A DNA stretch of 64,000 nt from Hyphomicrobiales bacterium (GCA_900468065.1 UBTA01000043.1:23548-87547); one strand, 5' to 3'. Counted from the first letter of the stretch, positions 50,050 through 59,847 are shown. Numbers and translations are program-made. The notes: generated by a model not told the origin, from the letters alone.

Positions 50050-51086
50050 TGATCGGTATTGCTGTGGTCGGCTACGGTTATTGGGGGCCGAACCTTGTCA
50101 GGAATATAGCGGAAGCCCCCGATGCTCAGCTTCTCTACGTTTGTGATCTGAGGCCGGAACGTCTGACGATGGTCAAGGCCCGTTACCCAGCCGTGGAAAT
50201 CACCAGTGATTTCGACGAAATCCTGCGCGACCCCCGCGTTCACGCCGTTGCCATCGCGACCCCGGTCTTCACCCATTTCAAGCTGGCGATGCAGGCGATG
50301 ATGGCCGGCAAGCACGTGTTTGTCGAAAAACCGATGGCATCGACAGTGGATGAGGCCCGCCGCATGGTCGACGAAGCCGCCCGCCGGCGTCTGGTTCTGG
50401 CGGTCGACCACACGTTTGTGCACACGGGCGCTGTGCGCAAGATGCGTGAAGTGGTCGAGAACGGCCTTGGCGACATGTATTATTATGACTCTGTGCGGGT
50501 CAATCTGGGCTTGTTCCAGCACGATGTCAGCGTGATCTGGGACCTTGCCGTCCACGATCTGTCGATCATGGATTACGTGTTGCAGGAAAAGCCCGTCGCG
50601 GTTTCGGCAACTGGCATGAGCCATGTCGCCGGCGAGCCAGAAAATATCGCCTATCTCAATCTCTTCTTCGAAAGCAAGCTGATTGCCCATATCCACGTCA
50701 ACTGGCTGGCACCCGTCAAGGTGCGCCGCACACTGATCGGCGGAAGCAGCAAAATGATCGTCTACGACGACCTGGAGCCCAGCGAAAAGATCAAGATCTA
50801 CGACAAGGGCATCACGCTGAATGGCAATCCGCAGCGCAACGGCGAGAAGGTCTATCAGATGATGGTCGGCTACCGCACGGGCGATATGTATGCGCCCCAG
50901 CTCGACATGACCGAGGCGCTTGGCCGCGAGCTGAAGCAGTTTATCGATTGCGTTGAGAACAGCGAGCAGCCGATTGCTGACGGAAATGCCGGCCTGCGCG
51001 TTGTCCGCATTCTGGAAGCGGCGACGCAATCACTTGCGCAGCGCGGACGCGTCATCGAGCTCGAACAGGCAAGGCTGATCGCATGA
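50049..51086 (+). CDS. Gfo/Idh/MocA-family sugar dehydrogenase (WlbA-like)
   Basis: The 345-residue oxidoreductase has VVGYGYWGPNLVRNIAEAP, ATPVFTHFKLAMQAMMAGKHVFVEKPMA and WDLAVHDLSIMDYVL. It resembles WlbA-type enzymes that oxidise the C3 hydroxyl of UDP sugar acids to give the 3-keto intermediate for a DegT aminotransferase. AAGGAG precedes the ATG. It is in a tightly packed operon. Confidence 0.88.
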   Translation: MIGIAVVGYGYWGPNLVRNIAEAPDAQLLYVCDLRPERLTMVKARYPAVEITSDFDEILRDPRVHAVAIATPVFTHFKLAMQAMMAGKHVFVEKPMASTVDEARRMVDEAARRRLVLAVDHTFVHTGAVRKMREVVENGLGDMYYYDSVRVNLGLFQHDVSVIWDLAVHDLSIMDYVLQEKPVAVSATGMSHVAGEPENIAYLNLFFESKLIAHIHVNWLAPVKVRRTLIGGSSKMIVYDDLEPSEKIKIYDKGITLNGNPQRNGEKVYQMMVGYRTGDMYAPQLDMTEALGRELKQFIDCVENSEQPIADGNAGLRVVRILEAATQSLAQRGRVIELEQARLIA

Positions 51087-52135
51087 CAGTTCCCATGGCG
51101 AAGCACGCCGCGGCAGCAGATATGGACCTGTTGCCCGGTTTCGAACCGCAGCGCCTGCTCCGGCTGGTCCGCGAAACGGTTTCTGCCTGTGATCTGGATC
51201 TCTCCGGTTACACGGTCATGACCGAGGCGGCGTCGGGTGCCTACGCGGTAACGCCGATCGCGGCGGCGTTGGCGGGCGCAAACAAGGTCATTGCGGTGAC
51301 CCGGACCACCCGGTACGGCCATGCCGCTGATATTGAAAACAATACCCATATGCTGGCTGCGATGGCCGGGATTGAGCCGGGCATCATTTCTGTCGTCGAA
51401 ACAAAGGACAAGGCGGCGCTCGCCAGCGCCGATATCGTTACCAATTCGGGTCATGTCAGGCCCCTTGATGCGGAAGCGATCGGATGCCTGAAACCGACCG
51501 CGGTCGTACCGCTGATGTTTGAATCCTGGGAAATTCAAGCAGGGCGCTTCGATGTCGATCTTGCTGCACTCCAGGCACGGGGGATTGCCACAGCCGGTAC
51601 CAACGAGCGCCATCCTAATGTGGACGTCTTTTCCTATCTTGGCCTGATGGCCGTCAAATCGCTCCTTGAGGCCGGTGTCGCCCCCTACAGGGCAAGGATT
51701 GCGGTCCTTTGCGACAACCCGTTCGCCGAATATCTGCGACGGGGGCTGGAAGGCGTGGGGGCGATCGTTTCGCTGGCGGCGGATTTCGAGACCCTGCGTG
51801 AAGGACCCCGCCCCGATGTGCTCCTCGTTTCGCAGCGTCCCTGCTGGAAGCCTGTCCTCACCTCGGAGGACGCCCTCTGGTTGGCGCGCAACGCACCTGA
51901 CGCTTTGATTGCCCAGTTCTGGGGCGATCTTGACCGCCCGATGCTTGACACGCTTGGTCTCCGATACTGGCCGCGCATCGCACCCTCGCCGGGTCATATG
52001 GCAGTTCTGCCCTCGGCGATTGGACCGGAGGCGATCATTCGGCTGCAGGTCGGCGGCCTGAAGGTGGCGCAGGTTCTGCTGAAACCCATTGAGCAGAGAA
52101 CGGCCGCCGATATGGAGTATGTCGATGCGCTCTGA
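51083..52135 (+). CDS. Rossmann-fold protein of unknown role in sugar operon
   Basis: A 350-residue protein with two nucleotide-binding-like halves: LSGYTVMTEAASGAYAVTPIAAALAGANKVIAVTRTTRYG and YRARIAVLCDNPFAEYLRRGLEGVGA. It superficially resembles S-adenosylhomocysteine hydrolase or dehydrogenase folds, but no catalytic signature is clear. It overlaps the upstream gene by four bases and the formyltransferase by eleven, so it is firmly part of the operon. I do not recognise the family. Confidence 0.6.
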   Translation: MTVPMAKHAAAADMDLLPGFEPQRLLRLVRETVSACDLDLSGYTVMTEAASGAYAVTPIAAALAGANKVIAVTRTTRYGHAADIENNTHMLAAMAGIEPGIISVVETKDKAALASADIVTNSGHVRPLDAEAIGCLKPTAVVPLMFESWEIQAGRFDVDLAALQARGIATAGTNERHPNVDVFSYLGLMAVKSLLEAGVAPYRARIAVLCDNPFAEYLRRGLEGVGAIVSLAADFETLREGPRPDVLLVSQRPCWKPVLTSEDALWLARNAPDALIAQFWGDLDRPMLDTLGLRYWPRIAPSPGHMAVLPSAIGPEAIIRLQVGGLKVAQVLLKPIEQRTAADMEYVDAL

Positions 52136-53168
52136 GCGGACAGTCCTGCTTGTCGGCCTGGGATCAACGGCCGCAACGGCATTCCGTGCACTGGAAGAAC
52201 GATTTACTGTTTTGGCGCTTGTCCGTCCGGGAGAGGACGATGTGGTGCAAATGGCTAAGGCCTCGGGCGTGAGAGTGGTGTCTGACGCTTCTATGGCGAT
52301 GCTTTCTTCGGCCATTGAAGAGCTGCAGCCGGATGCCGTGGTCGTGTCTTCCTATAATAGGGTGCTGCCTGCCGAGCTTCTTCGGAGCCGGCCCTTTATC
52401 AACGTTCATTATGCACCTTTACCGCGTTACCGTGGCCGCGCCACCGTCAACTGGGCGATCCTCAACGGTGAGGCGGAGGCGGCCATCAGCATCCATTGCC
52501 TGACGGAAAAGCTCGACGCCGGCGGCATACTCATGCAGCGTTTTGTTCCCATCCGGCCGCGGGACAGCGTCGCCGACCTATATCAGCGATTGAATGCCCT
52601 GCAGCGGGAATTGCTGGCCGAGGCGGTCGAACGGCGGTTGACCGGCGACCTTGGCGACCGGCAGGACGAATCAAAGGCCAGCTATTGCTGCGGCCGGGTG
52701 CCGTCGGACGGCATGATCGACTGGTCGAGTTCGACGATGATGATCGACCGGCTGATCCGCTCGCTCGGTGGAGAGTTTCCGCCTGCCTTCACTTATCTCG
52801 GCACCCGGAAAATCGAAATCCTGCGCGCTGAACTGGTGCCCGATCAGCGGAATTACGTCGGGCGCATCCCTGGACGTGTGGTCGATGTCGATCGGCGGAT
52901 GGGTCACGCCGACATTTTGACCGGCGATGGTGTTCTGCGCCTCCAGGAGATCCGATTGCCCGGCGCAGCGTCGTGTGCGGCAGCAACTGAGATTACGTCC
53001 ACGCGCATGTCCATGGGGATCAATGTTGCGGATTTGGCGATGCTGCTCGACGAAGGCCGGCGTGGCATCTCTCCTGCCGATGGACAGGTTCAAGACCGCA
53101 GGTCGGACAACAAGATCCCTGCGCTTGCGGCGCGATTTTCCTATCAAAAAGTGAGGCAGTCCACATGA
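52125..53168 (+). CDS. Sugar N-formyltransferase
   Basis: A 347-residue formyltransferase-fold enzyme related to Fmt and ArnA N-domain. It keeps the N-H-x3-LPxYRG active-site signature (INVHYAPLPRYRGRA) and the LDAGGIL loop with the catalytic Asp. The usual substrates are 4-amino or 3-amino sugar nucleotides, formylated with N10-formyl-tetrahydrofolate. It starts at 52125 within the preceding gene's end and overlaps the aminotransferase gene (ATGA). It predicts an N-formylated amino sugar in the surface glycan. Confidence 0.88.
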   Translation: MRSERTVLLVGLGSTAATAFRALEERFTVLALVRPGEDDVVQMAKASGVRVVSDASMAMLSSAIEELQPDAVVVSSYNRVLPAELLRSRPFINVHYAPLPRYRGRATVNWAILNGEAEAAISIHCLTEKLDAGGILMQRFVPIRPRDSVADLYQRLNALQRELLAEAVERRLTGDLGDRQDESKASYCCGRVPSDGMIDWSSSTMMIDRLIRSLGGEFPPAFTYLGTRKIEILRAELVPDQRNYVGRIPGRVVDVDRRMGHADILTGDGVLRLQEIRLPGAASCAAATEITSTRMSMGINVADLAMLLDEGRRGISPADGQVQDRRSDNKIPALAARFSYQKVRQST

Positions 53169-54367
53169 ACGTACCTCTTATCGACCTTGCCTCCCAACAG
53201 CAGGAAGTCAGCGAAGATATCAAAGCAGGCTGGGAAAAAATCATTGCCACGAGCGCCTTCATTGGAGGGGCGGCGGTTTCCGAATTCGAAAATGCCTACG
53301 CTCAGGCAACGGGTGTTTCCAGTTGCGTGGGACTGGCCAACGGCACCGATGCCATTGAGCTGTCGTTGCGGGCGCTTGGCATTTCGACTGGCGACGAAGT
53401 CATCCTCCCGGCGAATTCGTTTGTTGCAACGGCAGAGGCGGTATCACGCATCGGGGCTGTCCCGGTCGTCGTCGATGTCGATCCGGCTCACCTGCTGATC
53501 GATCCTGATCGTGTCGCCGACGCGATGAGCGCGCGAACGAAAGCAATCGTGCCAGTGCACCTGTTTGGCCAGGTGGCGCCGGTTGAACGTTTGTTGCCGA
53601 TCGCGGAGGCCTGGGGTGTGCCGGTAATTGAGGATGCGGCGCAGTCGCAAGGCGCCAAGCGCTTCGGTCAGCCGGCGGGAAGCCTAGGGAAAGTTGCGGG
53701 TACAAGCTTCTATCCAGGCAAGAACCTCGGCGCGTTCGGCGATGCAGGTGCTGTAACGACCAACGATCCGGATCTGGCTGATCACATCCGCATGATCGCC
53801 GCGCACGGCAGCAAGACGAAATATGTCCATGAAGTGCTCGGCTTCAATTCCAGGCTGGATGCACTGCAGGCCGTCGTTTTGAGCGCAAAGTTGAAGCGGC
53901 TCGCCTATTGGAATGCCTGCAGGCGGGATGCTGCGGCGTATTATGACGAATTGCTGTCTGCCTCTTCGGATGTGGTCCTGCCGCGTTCCGCCGATGGCAA
54001 TGAGGACGTCTGGCATCTCTATGTCATCCGTGTTCGCGATCGTGACAGGGTTCTTGCCGCCCTGCATGAGGCCGGAATCGGCGCCGGGATTCACTATCCC
54101 ACGCCGATCCACCGCACGCCTGCATTCGCCTCCCTGGCCAGGCTGGGGACGACCTGCCCGGTTGCAGAACAGGCCGCGGGGGAAATCCTGTCGCTGCCGC
54201 TCTGCCCGTACATCACTGCCGAGACGCAGGAATATGTCGTCGAGATGCTCGAGCGCGCACTGCGGCCGGGTTTGCGGGCCGGCGCATCCAGACGCCAAGC
54301 CGTTTTCGCGGGTGGAAATCCGAATAGACCTCACGTTGCTCAGCAGTCACCGGCATTCGGCAAATGA
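53165..54367 (+). CDS. DegT/DnrJ/EryC1/StrS sugar aminotransferase
   Basis: The 400-residue PLP enzyme has LANGTDAIELSLRALG, EDAAQSQGAK, FYPGKNLGAFGDAG (PLP-binding Lys) and GFNSRLDALQAVVLSAKL. It transfers an amino group to a keto-sugar nucleotide. Start and stop overlap neighbours by ATGA. A 30-residue C-terminal extension without recognisable fold follows the domain. Confidence 0.92.
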   Translation: MNVPLIDLASQQQEVSEDIKAGWEKIIATSAFIGGAAVSEFENAYAQATGVSSCVGLANGTDAIELSLRALGISTGDEVILPANSFVATAEAVSRIGAVPVVVDVDPAHLLIDPDRVADAMSARTKAIVPVHLFGQVAPVERLLPIAEAWGVPVIEDAAQSQGAKRFGQPAGSLGKVAGTSFYPGKNLGAFGDAGAVTTNDPDLADHIRMIAAHGSKTKYVHEVLGFNSRLDALQAVVLSAKLKRLAYWNACRRDAAAYYDELLSASSDVVLPRSADGNEDVWHLYVIRVRDRDRVLAALHEAGIGAGIHYPTPIHRTPAFASLARLGTTCPVAEQAAGEILSLPLCPYITAETQEYVVEMLERALRPGLRAGASRRQAVFAGGNPNRPHVAQQSPAFGK

Positions 54368-54390
54368 TAGATTCAGTTGGAGCGGAAACC

Positions 54391-55362
54391 ATGAAAAACA
54401 AGCGGATCCTCATCACCGGCGGTGCCGGCCTCGTCGGCTCTCATATTGCCGATCTGGTTGCACAGGAGCAGCCTCGTGAAATTCTGGTGCTGGACAATTT
54501 CGTGCGAGGACGCCGCGAAAATCTGGTTCAGGCTATTGGTGCAGCACCCGTCACCATCATTGAAGGCGACATCAGGGATCGTGCGCTGCTGGCGAAAACG
54601 TTCGATGGGGTCGATATCGTCTTTCATCAAGCAGCGATCCGGATCACCCAGTGTGCGGAAGAGCCCCGGCTAGCCTTCGAGGTTCTCGCCGGAGGCACAT
54701 TTGATGTGCTCGAAGCGGCGGTCAAAGCCGGCGTTTCGAAGGTGATCGCGGCGTCTTCGGCGTCGGTTCTCGGCCTTGCCGAGAGCTTTCCTACCACCGA
54801 AGAGCATCATCCCTACAACAACCGGACGATCTATGGAGCGGCCAAGACCTTCAACGAAGGCCTGCTGCGCAGTTTTGCCGATATGTACGGCCTGCAATAT
54901 GTGGCACTGCGTTACTTCAACGTTTACGGCCCGCGCATGGACGTCTACGGCGTCTATACCGAGGTCCTAATTCGCTGGATGGAGCGCCTTGCCGCCGGCT
55001 TGGCACCGATCATCCACGGCGATGGCACACAGACGATGGACTTCGTTCATATCCGCGATATCGCCCGCGCTAATCTGCTTGCTGCAAAATCCGATGTCAC
55101 CGACGACGTGTTCAATGTTGCGAGTGGCGAAGAGACCAGCCTGAATGAGCTGGCCATGATGCTGACGAAGGTCATGGGGTATTCGATGGAGCCCGAACAC
55201 CAGCCGGCCCGGAAAGTCAACAACGTCACGCGCCGACTGGCTGATACCCGGAAGGCGGAACGGCTTCTGGGCTTCAAGACGGAAATAACGCTTGAGGAGG
55301 GGCTGCGTGACCTCGTCGCCTGGTGGCGGCAGGAACGTGTTTTGGGAGGACAGGCAGCATGA
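54391..55362 (+). CDS. NAD-dependent epimerase/dehydratase
   Basis: A 323-residue extended SDR with RILITGGAGLVGSHIAD, the ASSASVLGLAESFPTTEEHHP region and YGAAKTFNEGLLRSFADMYGL (YxxxK). It is a nucleotide-sugar epimerase or dehydratase, probably preparing the substrate of an aminotransferase. GGAG lies eight bases before ATG 54391; ATG 54364 overlapping the previous stop is the alternative start. Confidence 0.9.
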   Translation: MKNKRILITGGAGLVGSHIADLVAQEQPREILVLDNFVRGRRENLVQAIGAAPVTIIEGDIRDRALLAKTFDGVDIVFHQAAIRITQCAEEPRLAFEVLAGGTFDVLEAAVKAGVSKVIAASSASVLGLAESFPTTEEHHPYNNRTIYGAAKTFNEGLLRSFADMYGLQYVALRYFNVYGPRMDVYGVYTEVLIRWMERLAAGLAPIIHGDGTQTMDFVHIRDIARANLLAAKSDVTDDVFNVASGEETSLNELAMMLTKVMGYSMEPEHQPARKVNNVTRRLADTRKAERLLGFKTEITLEEGLRDLVAWWRQERVLGGQAA

Positions 55363-56543
55363 GCCATATACTCCCGCAAATCCCGGTCGCCAAACCCTTC
55401 CTCGATGAAGAGGAAGCGGAAGCCACGCGGCGTGTGATCCTGTCCGGATGGGTTACTCAAGGGCCTGAGGTCGCTGCCTTCGAACGTGAATTCGCCGAAT
55501 TCGTCGGCACACCATATGCCTGTGCCGTCTCCAACTGCACCACCGCGCTCCATCTTGCCTTGCGGGCAGTCGGCATCGGGGCGGGCGACGAGGTTATTAC
55601 TGTCAGCCATTCGTTTATCGCGACCGCAAACGCCATCCGCTACGGCGGCGGTGTGCCGGTCTTTGTCGACATCGGCAGCCACGGATTTAATATCGATCCG
55701 GATCTGATCGAGGCGGCAGTGACGCCGCGCACGAAAGCTATTTTGTGCGTACATCAACTGGGCATGCCGTGCGACCTTAGCCGTATCGTTGAAATCGGTA
55801 GCCGGCTTTCCATCCCCGTCATCGAGGATGCAGCCTGTGCCTCCGGCAGTGAAATTTTGTGGGAAGGTGAATGGCAGAAAATCGGCCGGCCACATGGTGA
55901 TATCGCCTGCTTTTCCTTTCATCCGCGCAAGGTGATAACCACCGGGGACGGTGGAATGCTGACGACCGCGAATGCTGACTATGATCGCAAATTCCGGCTG
56001 TGGCGGCAGCATGGCATGGATGTGACAGATACCGTTCGCCACGGCTCGCGCCAGGTGATCTATGAAAGCTATGCCGAGCTGGGATACAACTACCGCATGA
56101 CCGACATGCAGGCGGCGGTCGGCCGGGTGCAGCTGACACGCCTGCCCACCCTCGTCGCACGCCGCCGTCACCTTGCTGGACTCTATACGGAAAGCCTCGG
56201 CAATATCCCCTGGCTTGAAACGCCGGTGGAGCCCGTTTGGGCCCGCAGCAATTGGCAGAGCTACTGTGTAAAGCTGCCGCCATGGCTCGACCAGCGCGAC
56301 ACGATGCAGCTGCTGCTCGACAAGGGGATTTCGACCCGGCGCGGGATCATGAACACCCATCGCGAGGCAGCCTACGCCGAGCCGGCGTCGCATCGGGTTT
56401 CAGGAAAGCTCACCAACAGCGTTACGGCGCAGGAGGGGGCGATCATCCTGCCGCTGTTCGCGCAGATGACTGACGATGAAGTGCTGTTCGTCGCCGAAGC
56501 GCTGGGTTATATGTGCAATGATCGCCGCGCGGCGACGGCCTGA
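55359..56543 (+). CDS. DegT/DnrJ/EryC1/StrS sugar aminotransferase
   Basis: A second 394-residue DegT enzyme, with VSNCTTALHLALRAVGIG, EDAACASGSEI, CFSFHPRKVITTGDGGML (PLP Lys) and YRMTDMQAAVGRVQL. It shares the fold with the aminotransferase at 53165 but the two are clearly divergent, so they probably act at different carbon positions. Its ATG overlaps the epimerase stop. Confidence 0.92.
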   Translation: MSHILPQIPVAKPFLDEEEAEATRRVILSGWVTQGPEVAAFEREFAEFVGTPYACAVSNCTTALHLALRAVGIGAGDEVITVSHSFIATANAIRYGGGVPVFVDIGSHGFNIDPDLIEAAVTPRTKAILCVHQLGMPCDLSRIVEIGSRLSIPVIEDAACASGSEILWEGEWQKIGRPHGDIACFSFHPRKVITTGDGGMLTTANADYDRKFRLWRQHGMDVTDTVRHGSRQVIYESYAELGYNYRMTDMQAAVGRVQLTRLPTLVARRRHLAGLYTESLGNIPWLETPVEPVWARSNWQSYCVKLPPWLDQRDTMQLLLDKGISTRRGIMNTHREAAYAEPASHRVSGKLTNSVTAQEGAIILPLFAQMTDDEVLFVAEALGYMCNDRRAATA

Positions 56544-56576
56544 TCGATCGCTGATCGTTAAACCGAATCATGTTTA

Positions 56577-56611
56577 AGCCGCGATGCAGGTTCCCCGCAT
56601 CGCGGCTCTTT
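56577..56611 (+). terminator. Rho-independent terminator
   Basis: AGCCGCGATGC and GCATCGCGGCT form an 11-bp perfect stem over a 9-base loop, followed by CTTT. It closes the polysaccharide operon and faces the convergent flippase gene. Confidence 0.75.
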
Positions 56612-56619
56612 CACGTCGC

Positions 56620-58128
56620 CTAGATAGACTTCGATATCCATTTTCTGATCGGCCGGGGAAGCGTTTCCGGCGGCAAAAGCGCGATCAGCATTTTCAGTGA
56701 ATAGAGGCCACTCACAAGGACCGCGACCGATCCGAGCGCGGTTGCCTGCCAGAACGGCAGGACGAACGTCGCGCCGAAAATCAGCGCGGACAAGGCGAGG
56801 AAAATGGAGCCGATCCAAAGGTTGGCGGCCGACCAGCGAAACCCGGTGAGCCTGCGTGAGATCACGTAGATGAGAATTCCATGCCAGACGTAGAGCCCGA
56901 AAAATGCTGCGGCGGCCCCCACGAGGCCAAACTGTTTCACCAACAGCCACGCAAGGCCGATATGCACCAGCGTGGCGGCAACGTCGGTCCAGAAAAAGAT
57001 CGCTTGTTCACCCTTTGCCAGCACGATGTACCCCATAGGCCAGGCAATGATCCGCAGCAGCATGCCGAGGCAAATCCAGCGCAGCAGATCCGCGGCAGCA
57101 AAGAACTCGGGGGAGTAGAACAGCCACATGACCATTGGTGCGAATGTCAATGTTGCAAGCACCCCGGGACCGGCAAGCAACAGGCTAACCTGCGTCTGTT
57201 CGTTGACCATGCGATTGCACGCGGGATGATCATTCGCGATGGCAGTCAGGCGGGGATAGAAATCCGTGCCCATAGCTTGAAGGATGAAGCCGGCATAGAG
57301 GCTGCCAAGTGCCCAGGCGGATTGGTACAGGCCGGCTTCTGCAATGCCGCCGTGCTGCAGGACAATGATGCGCACGACATAGGCTGCGGCAAGGGTCAGC
57401 AGGCCGCTGACCATGAAAACAAGACCCAGTTTGACCAGCCCCCTAAGTTCGTGGCGCATCTGCGGCGTCGATAAAGTGACGGCACGGTGTACCATCTGGC
57501 GGCTGTACCACCACGATGTGAGAAGCGTTACGGCGGCGACTGCGACGAGGGACGGGACAATACCTTCGGAACCGAAGGTGTAGATGAAAGGAACGGTAAT
57601 GACAGTGGTGAAGAAGGCGGTCAGTACATTGATGCGGGCAAGTGTGGAAATTTCGCGCATCCCCTGGATCAGTGCGGTTTGTCCTGCCGAGGCAAGCCGG
57701 AAGAAGATGGCAAGCGACAGCAAGGCGACACCTGCGACATGCTGATGGTCGCCGAACGTGAACCATGACACAGGCGCTGCCAGCGCGGCCAGCATCAGCG
57801 TGCCGGCGATGCCGAGGACGAACGAGATTCTTTGCAAGACAAATGCAGTCCGGGCGATTTTTTCAGCATCGCCGGTTCCGATCGATTCGGCGATCTGGCG
57901 AACGCCGCTCGACTGGATTCCAAGACCGGCAAGAGTTTGGGCAATATCGGCGATCGAACTGTAGATCCCCATCAACCCGACGCCTTCCGGGCCGAGCAGC
58001 ATCGCCATGGTTTTATTGCGGATGATCGAGAAAAATACCGTCACCAACGACGAGCCGCCGATCAATATCGTCGATTTGAGAATCTGGGTGTAGCTTTGCC
58101 CTTGGGGTGAAGTTTCCTGCACGGTCAT
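56620..58128 (-). CDS. Wzx-type polysaccharide flippase
   Basis: A 502-residue membrane protein with about 12-14 helices and the MATE/PST features (TILIGGSSLVTVFFSIIRNK, GPEGVGLMGIYSSIADIAQ, AEAGLYQSAWALGSLY). It would flip lipid-linked repeat units across the inner membrane. The ATG at 58128 begins MTVQETSPQ; the long upstream frame to 58329 is not supported. Its gene lies seven bases downstream of rfbD. Confidence 0.88.
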   Translation of the reverse strand: MTVQETSPQGQSYTQILKSTILIGGSSLVTVFFSIIRNKTMAMLLGPEGVGLMGIYSSIADIAQTLAGLGIQSSGVRQIAESIGTGDAEKIARTAFVLQRISFVLGIAGTLMLAALAAPVSWFTFGDHQHVAGVALLSLAIFFRLASAGQTALIQGMREISTLARINVLTAFFTTVITVPFIYTFGSEGIVPSLVAVAAVTLLTSWWYSRQMVHRAVTLSTPQMRHELRGLVKLGLVFMVSGLLTLAAAYVVRIIVLQHGGIAEAGLYQSAWALGSLYAGFILQAMGTDFYPRLTAIANDHPACNRMVNEQTQVSLLLAGPGVLATLTFAPMVMWLFYSPEFFAAADLLRWICLGMLLRIIAWPMGYIVLAKGEQAIFFWTDVAATLVHIGLAWLLVKQFGLVGAAAAFFGLYVWHGILIYVISRRLTGFRWSAANLWIGSIFLALSALIFGATFVLPFWQATALGSVAVLVSGLYSLKMLIALLPPETLPRPIRKWISKSI

Positions 58129-58135
58129 GGATGGG

Positions 58136-59050
58136 TTAAACCTCGCGTTTGTCGTGCGGTGAAGGATAATCAGGGTAATCCCGGTCGATGATGCGCCGCA
58201 CGACAGTCTCCACGCTTGATTGCCAGCTTGGTGCGCGCCAGCCGAAAGTCCGCTCGAACTTCTCAGTGGACAGGCATGAGTTCGCCGGGCGCTTGGCTCT
58301 GGTGCGGTAACCGGTGGAGACAATCTCATCGACTGCGGCCGTTGGACCGCCGTAAGCCTGGCTAACTTTGAAAATATGTTTGGCGAATCCGGACCAGTTG
58401 GTCTCGCCGGAGCCGGTCACATGATAGATGCCGGAAAAATGCCGTGCCTGATGTGTCGCCACCAACAGGATGGCGTTTGCAAGGTCCAGCGCCGATGTCG
58501 GGTTTCCCCATTGATCGGAAACGACGGCGATCTTGTCGCGTTCGGATGCGATGCGCAGCATGGTTCTGACGAAGTTGGTGCCGAAGGGACTATAGATCCA
58601 GCTCGTTCGCAAAATGATGTGGCGGGGATTGCCGCTGGCGACCGCGCGCTCGCCTCGCAGCTTGGTATAACCGTAGACAGTCTTCGGTTCAGCCTCGTCA
58701 TCCTCAAGGTAAGGGTAGGGGTCGGTGCCGGAGAAAACATAGTCCGTGGACAGGTGAATGATTGGCACGCGCAACACCGCGGCAGCTTCGGCAACCGCCG
58801 CCGCCCCTGTCACATTGACCGCATAGGCAAGGTTCTGTTCGTCTTCGGCCCGGTCGACGGCGGTATAGGCCGCAGCCGATATGACGATCTCAGGTTTTGC
58901 GGCGAGAATGGTTTGCCGTACCGACGCGGGATCGGTCAGGTCGAACTCCGGCCGCCCGACGGGAATCAACTCGATCTCCTCCATATCGGCAGCGGCCTCG
59001 ACAAGGCTGGTCACGACCTGGCCATTGTTGCCGGTCACCAGAATTTTCAT
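58136..59050 (-). CDS. rfbD: dTDP-4-dehydrorhamnose reductase
   Basis: A 304-residue SDR that makes dTDP-L-rhamnose in the last step. It has MKILVTGNNGQVVTSL, STDYVFSGTDPYPY, YGYTKLRGERAV and the reductase-type DRAEDE. The start 59050 gives the standard length; the ATG at 59065 adds five residues. Together with rfbC it forms half of the rhamnose pathway; rfbA and rfbB are not in the window. Confidence 0.93.
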   Translation of the reverse strand: MKILVTGNNGQVVTSLVEAAADMEEIELIPVGRPEFDLTDPASVRQTILAAKPEIVISAAAYTAVDRAEDEQNLAYAVNVTGAAAVAEAAAVLRVPIIHLSTDYVFSGTDPYPYLEDDEAEPKTVYGYTKLRGERAVASGNPRHIILRTSWIYSPFGTNFVRTMLRIASERDKIAVVSDQWGNPTSALDLANAILLVATHQARHFSGIYHVTGSGETNWSGFAKHIFKVSQAYGGPTAAVDEIVSTGYRTRAKRPANSCLSTEKFERTFGWRAPSWQSSVETVVRRIIDRDYPDYPSPHDKREV

Positions 59051-59156
59051 TGTCGGACTGCCCATGGACCGAGCAGGCCGCCATGTTTTGGAATTTCTGC
59101 ACAGACGACGCTATGGGCCGCGCCGCGGTCTGAGCCTCCCTTCTTCGTGTCTGCGC

Positions 59157-59735
59157 TCATGGATGGCACTCCTCGATCATATCGAAAAGTTCAGCCTCTT
59201 CGAGCGAAGCCGCCATGCGATCATTGTTGGAAAGTTGAAATTTGGACGGATTCATGGGCCATATGATGCCGATATCCGCATCATCGAAGCGGATGGAACG
59301 ACTATGGCTGGCGGAATATGGATTGGTGACCTTGTAGATCACCTCGGTGTCCGGTTCGAGTGTCAGAAAGCCGTGTGCGAACCCCTTTGGTATCAGGACC
59401 TGATTCCATTTGTCGGCCGAAATGCGGACGGCGATCCACTGGGCGAAGCTGGTTGAACCTCTGCGGATATCGACGGCGACGTCGAAGATCGAGCCCTTCG
59501 CCACCCTAACCAGCTTGTCCTGAGCGTACGGCGGCAACTGGTAATGCAGGCCTCGCAGAACGCCCGCCGCAATGGAGCGGGAGTGATTGTCCTGTACGAA
59601 ATTCAGCGTCACGCCATGTTCCGCGAGCTGGTGGGCGCTCCAGGTCTCCGAGAAGAAGCCCCTGTCGTCATCGACCTTCGTCGGGAGGACTTCCAAAACG
59701 CCGTCCAGTCCGAGCGATTTTATCTGGAAGCTCAT
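59157..59735 (-). CDS. rfbC: dTDP-4-dehydrorhamnose 3,5-epimerase
   Basis: A 192-residue cupin-like epimerase with DDRGFFSETWSAHQLAEHGV, DNHSRSIAAGVLRGLHYQLPP (catalytic His region), FDVAVDIRRGS and GFAHGFLTLEPDTEVIYKVTN. It epimerises the 4-keto sugar at C3 and C5 before RfbD reduction. It ends about 100 bp before rfbD on the same strand. Confidence 0.94.
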   Translation of the reverse strand: MSFQIKSLGLDGVLEVLPTKVDDDRGFFSETWSAHQLAEHGVTLNFVQDNHSRSIAAGVLRGLHYQLPPYAQDKLVRVAKGSIFDVAVDIRRGSTSFAQWIAVRISADKWNQVLIPKGFAHGFLTLEPDTEVIYKVTNPYSASHSRSIRFDDADIGIIWPMNPSKFQLSNNDRMAASLEEAELFDMIEECHP

Positions 59736-59847
59736 GCTGCATACGCCCCCGCGTGGTGATGGTGGATTGTGTTGCCAGCCCGGCAGGTCCCCACGAGCGG
59801 ATCCTGCGAGTGGCGTGGCGCACGATCAACGAAAGCACCTTGCTCCC

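Noticed and set aside
50870..52315. Long minus-strand open frame of 481 codons
   Set aside because: It is the antisense shadow of well-supported sugar genes, lacks domain sense and overlaps an operon with coupled starts.
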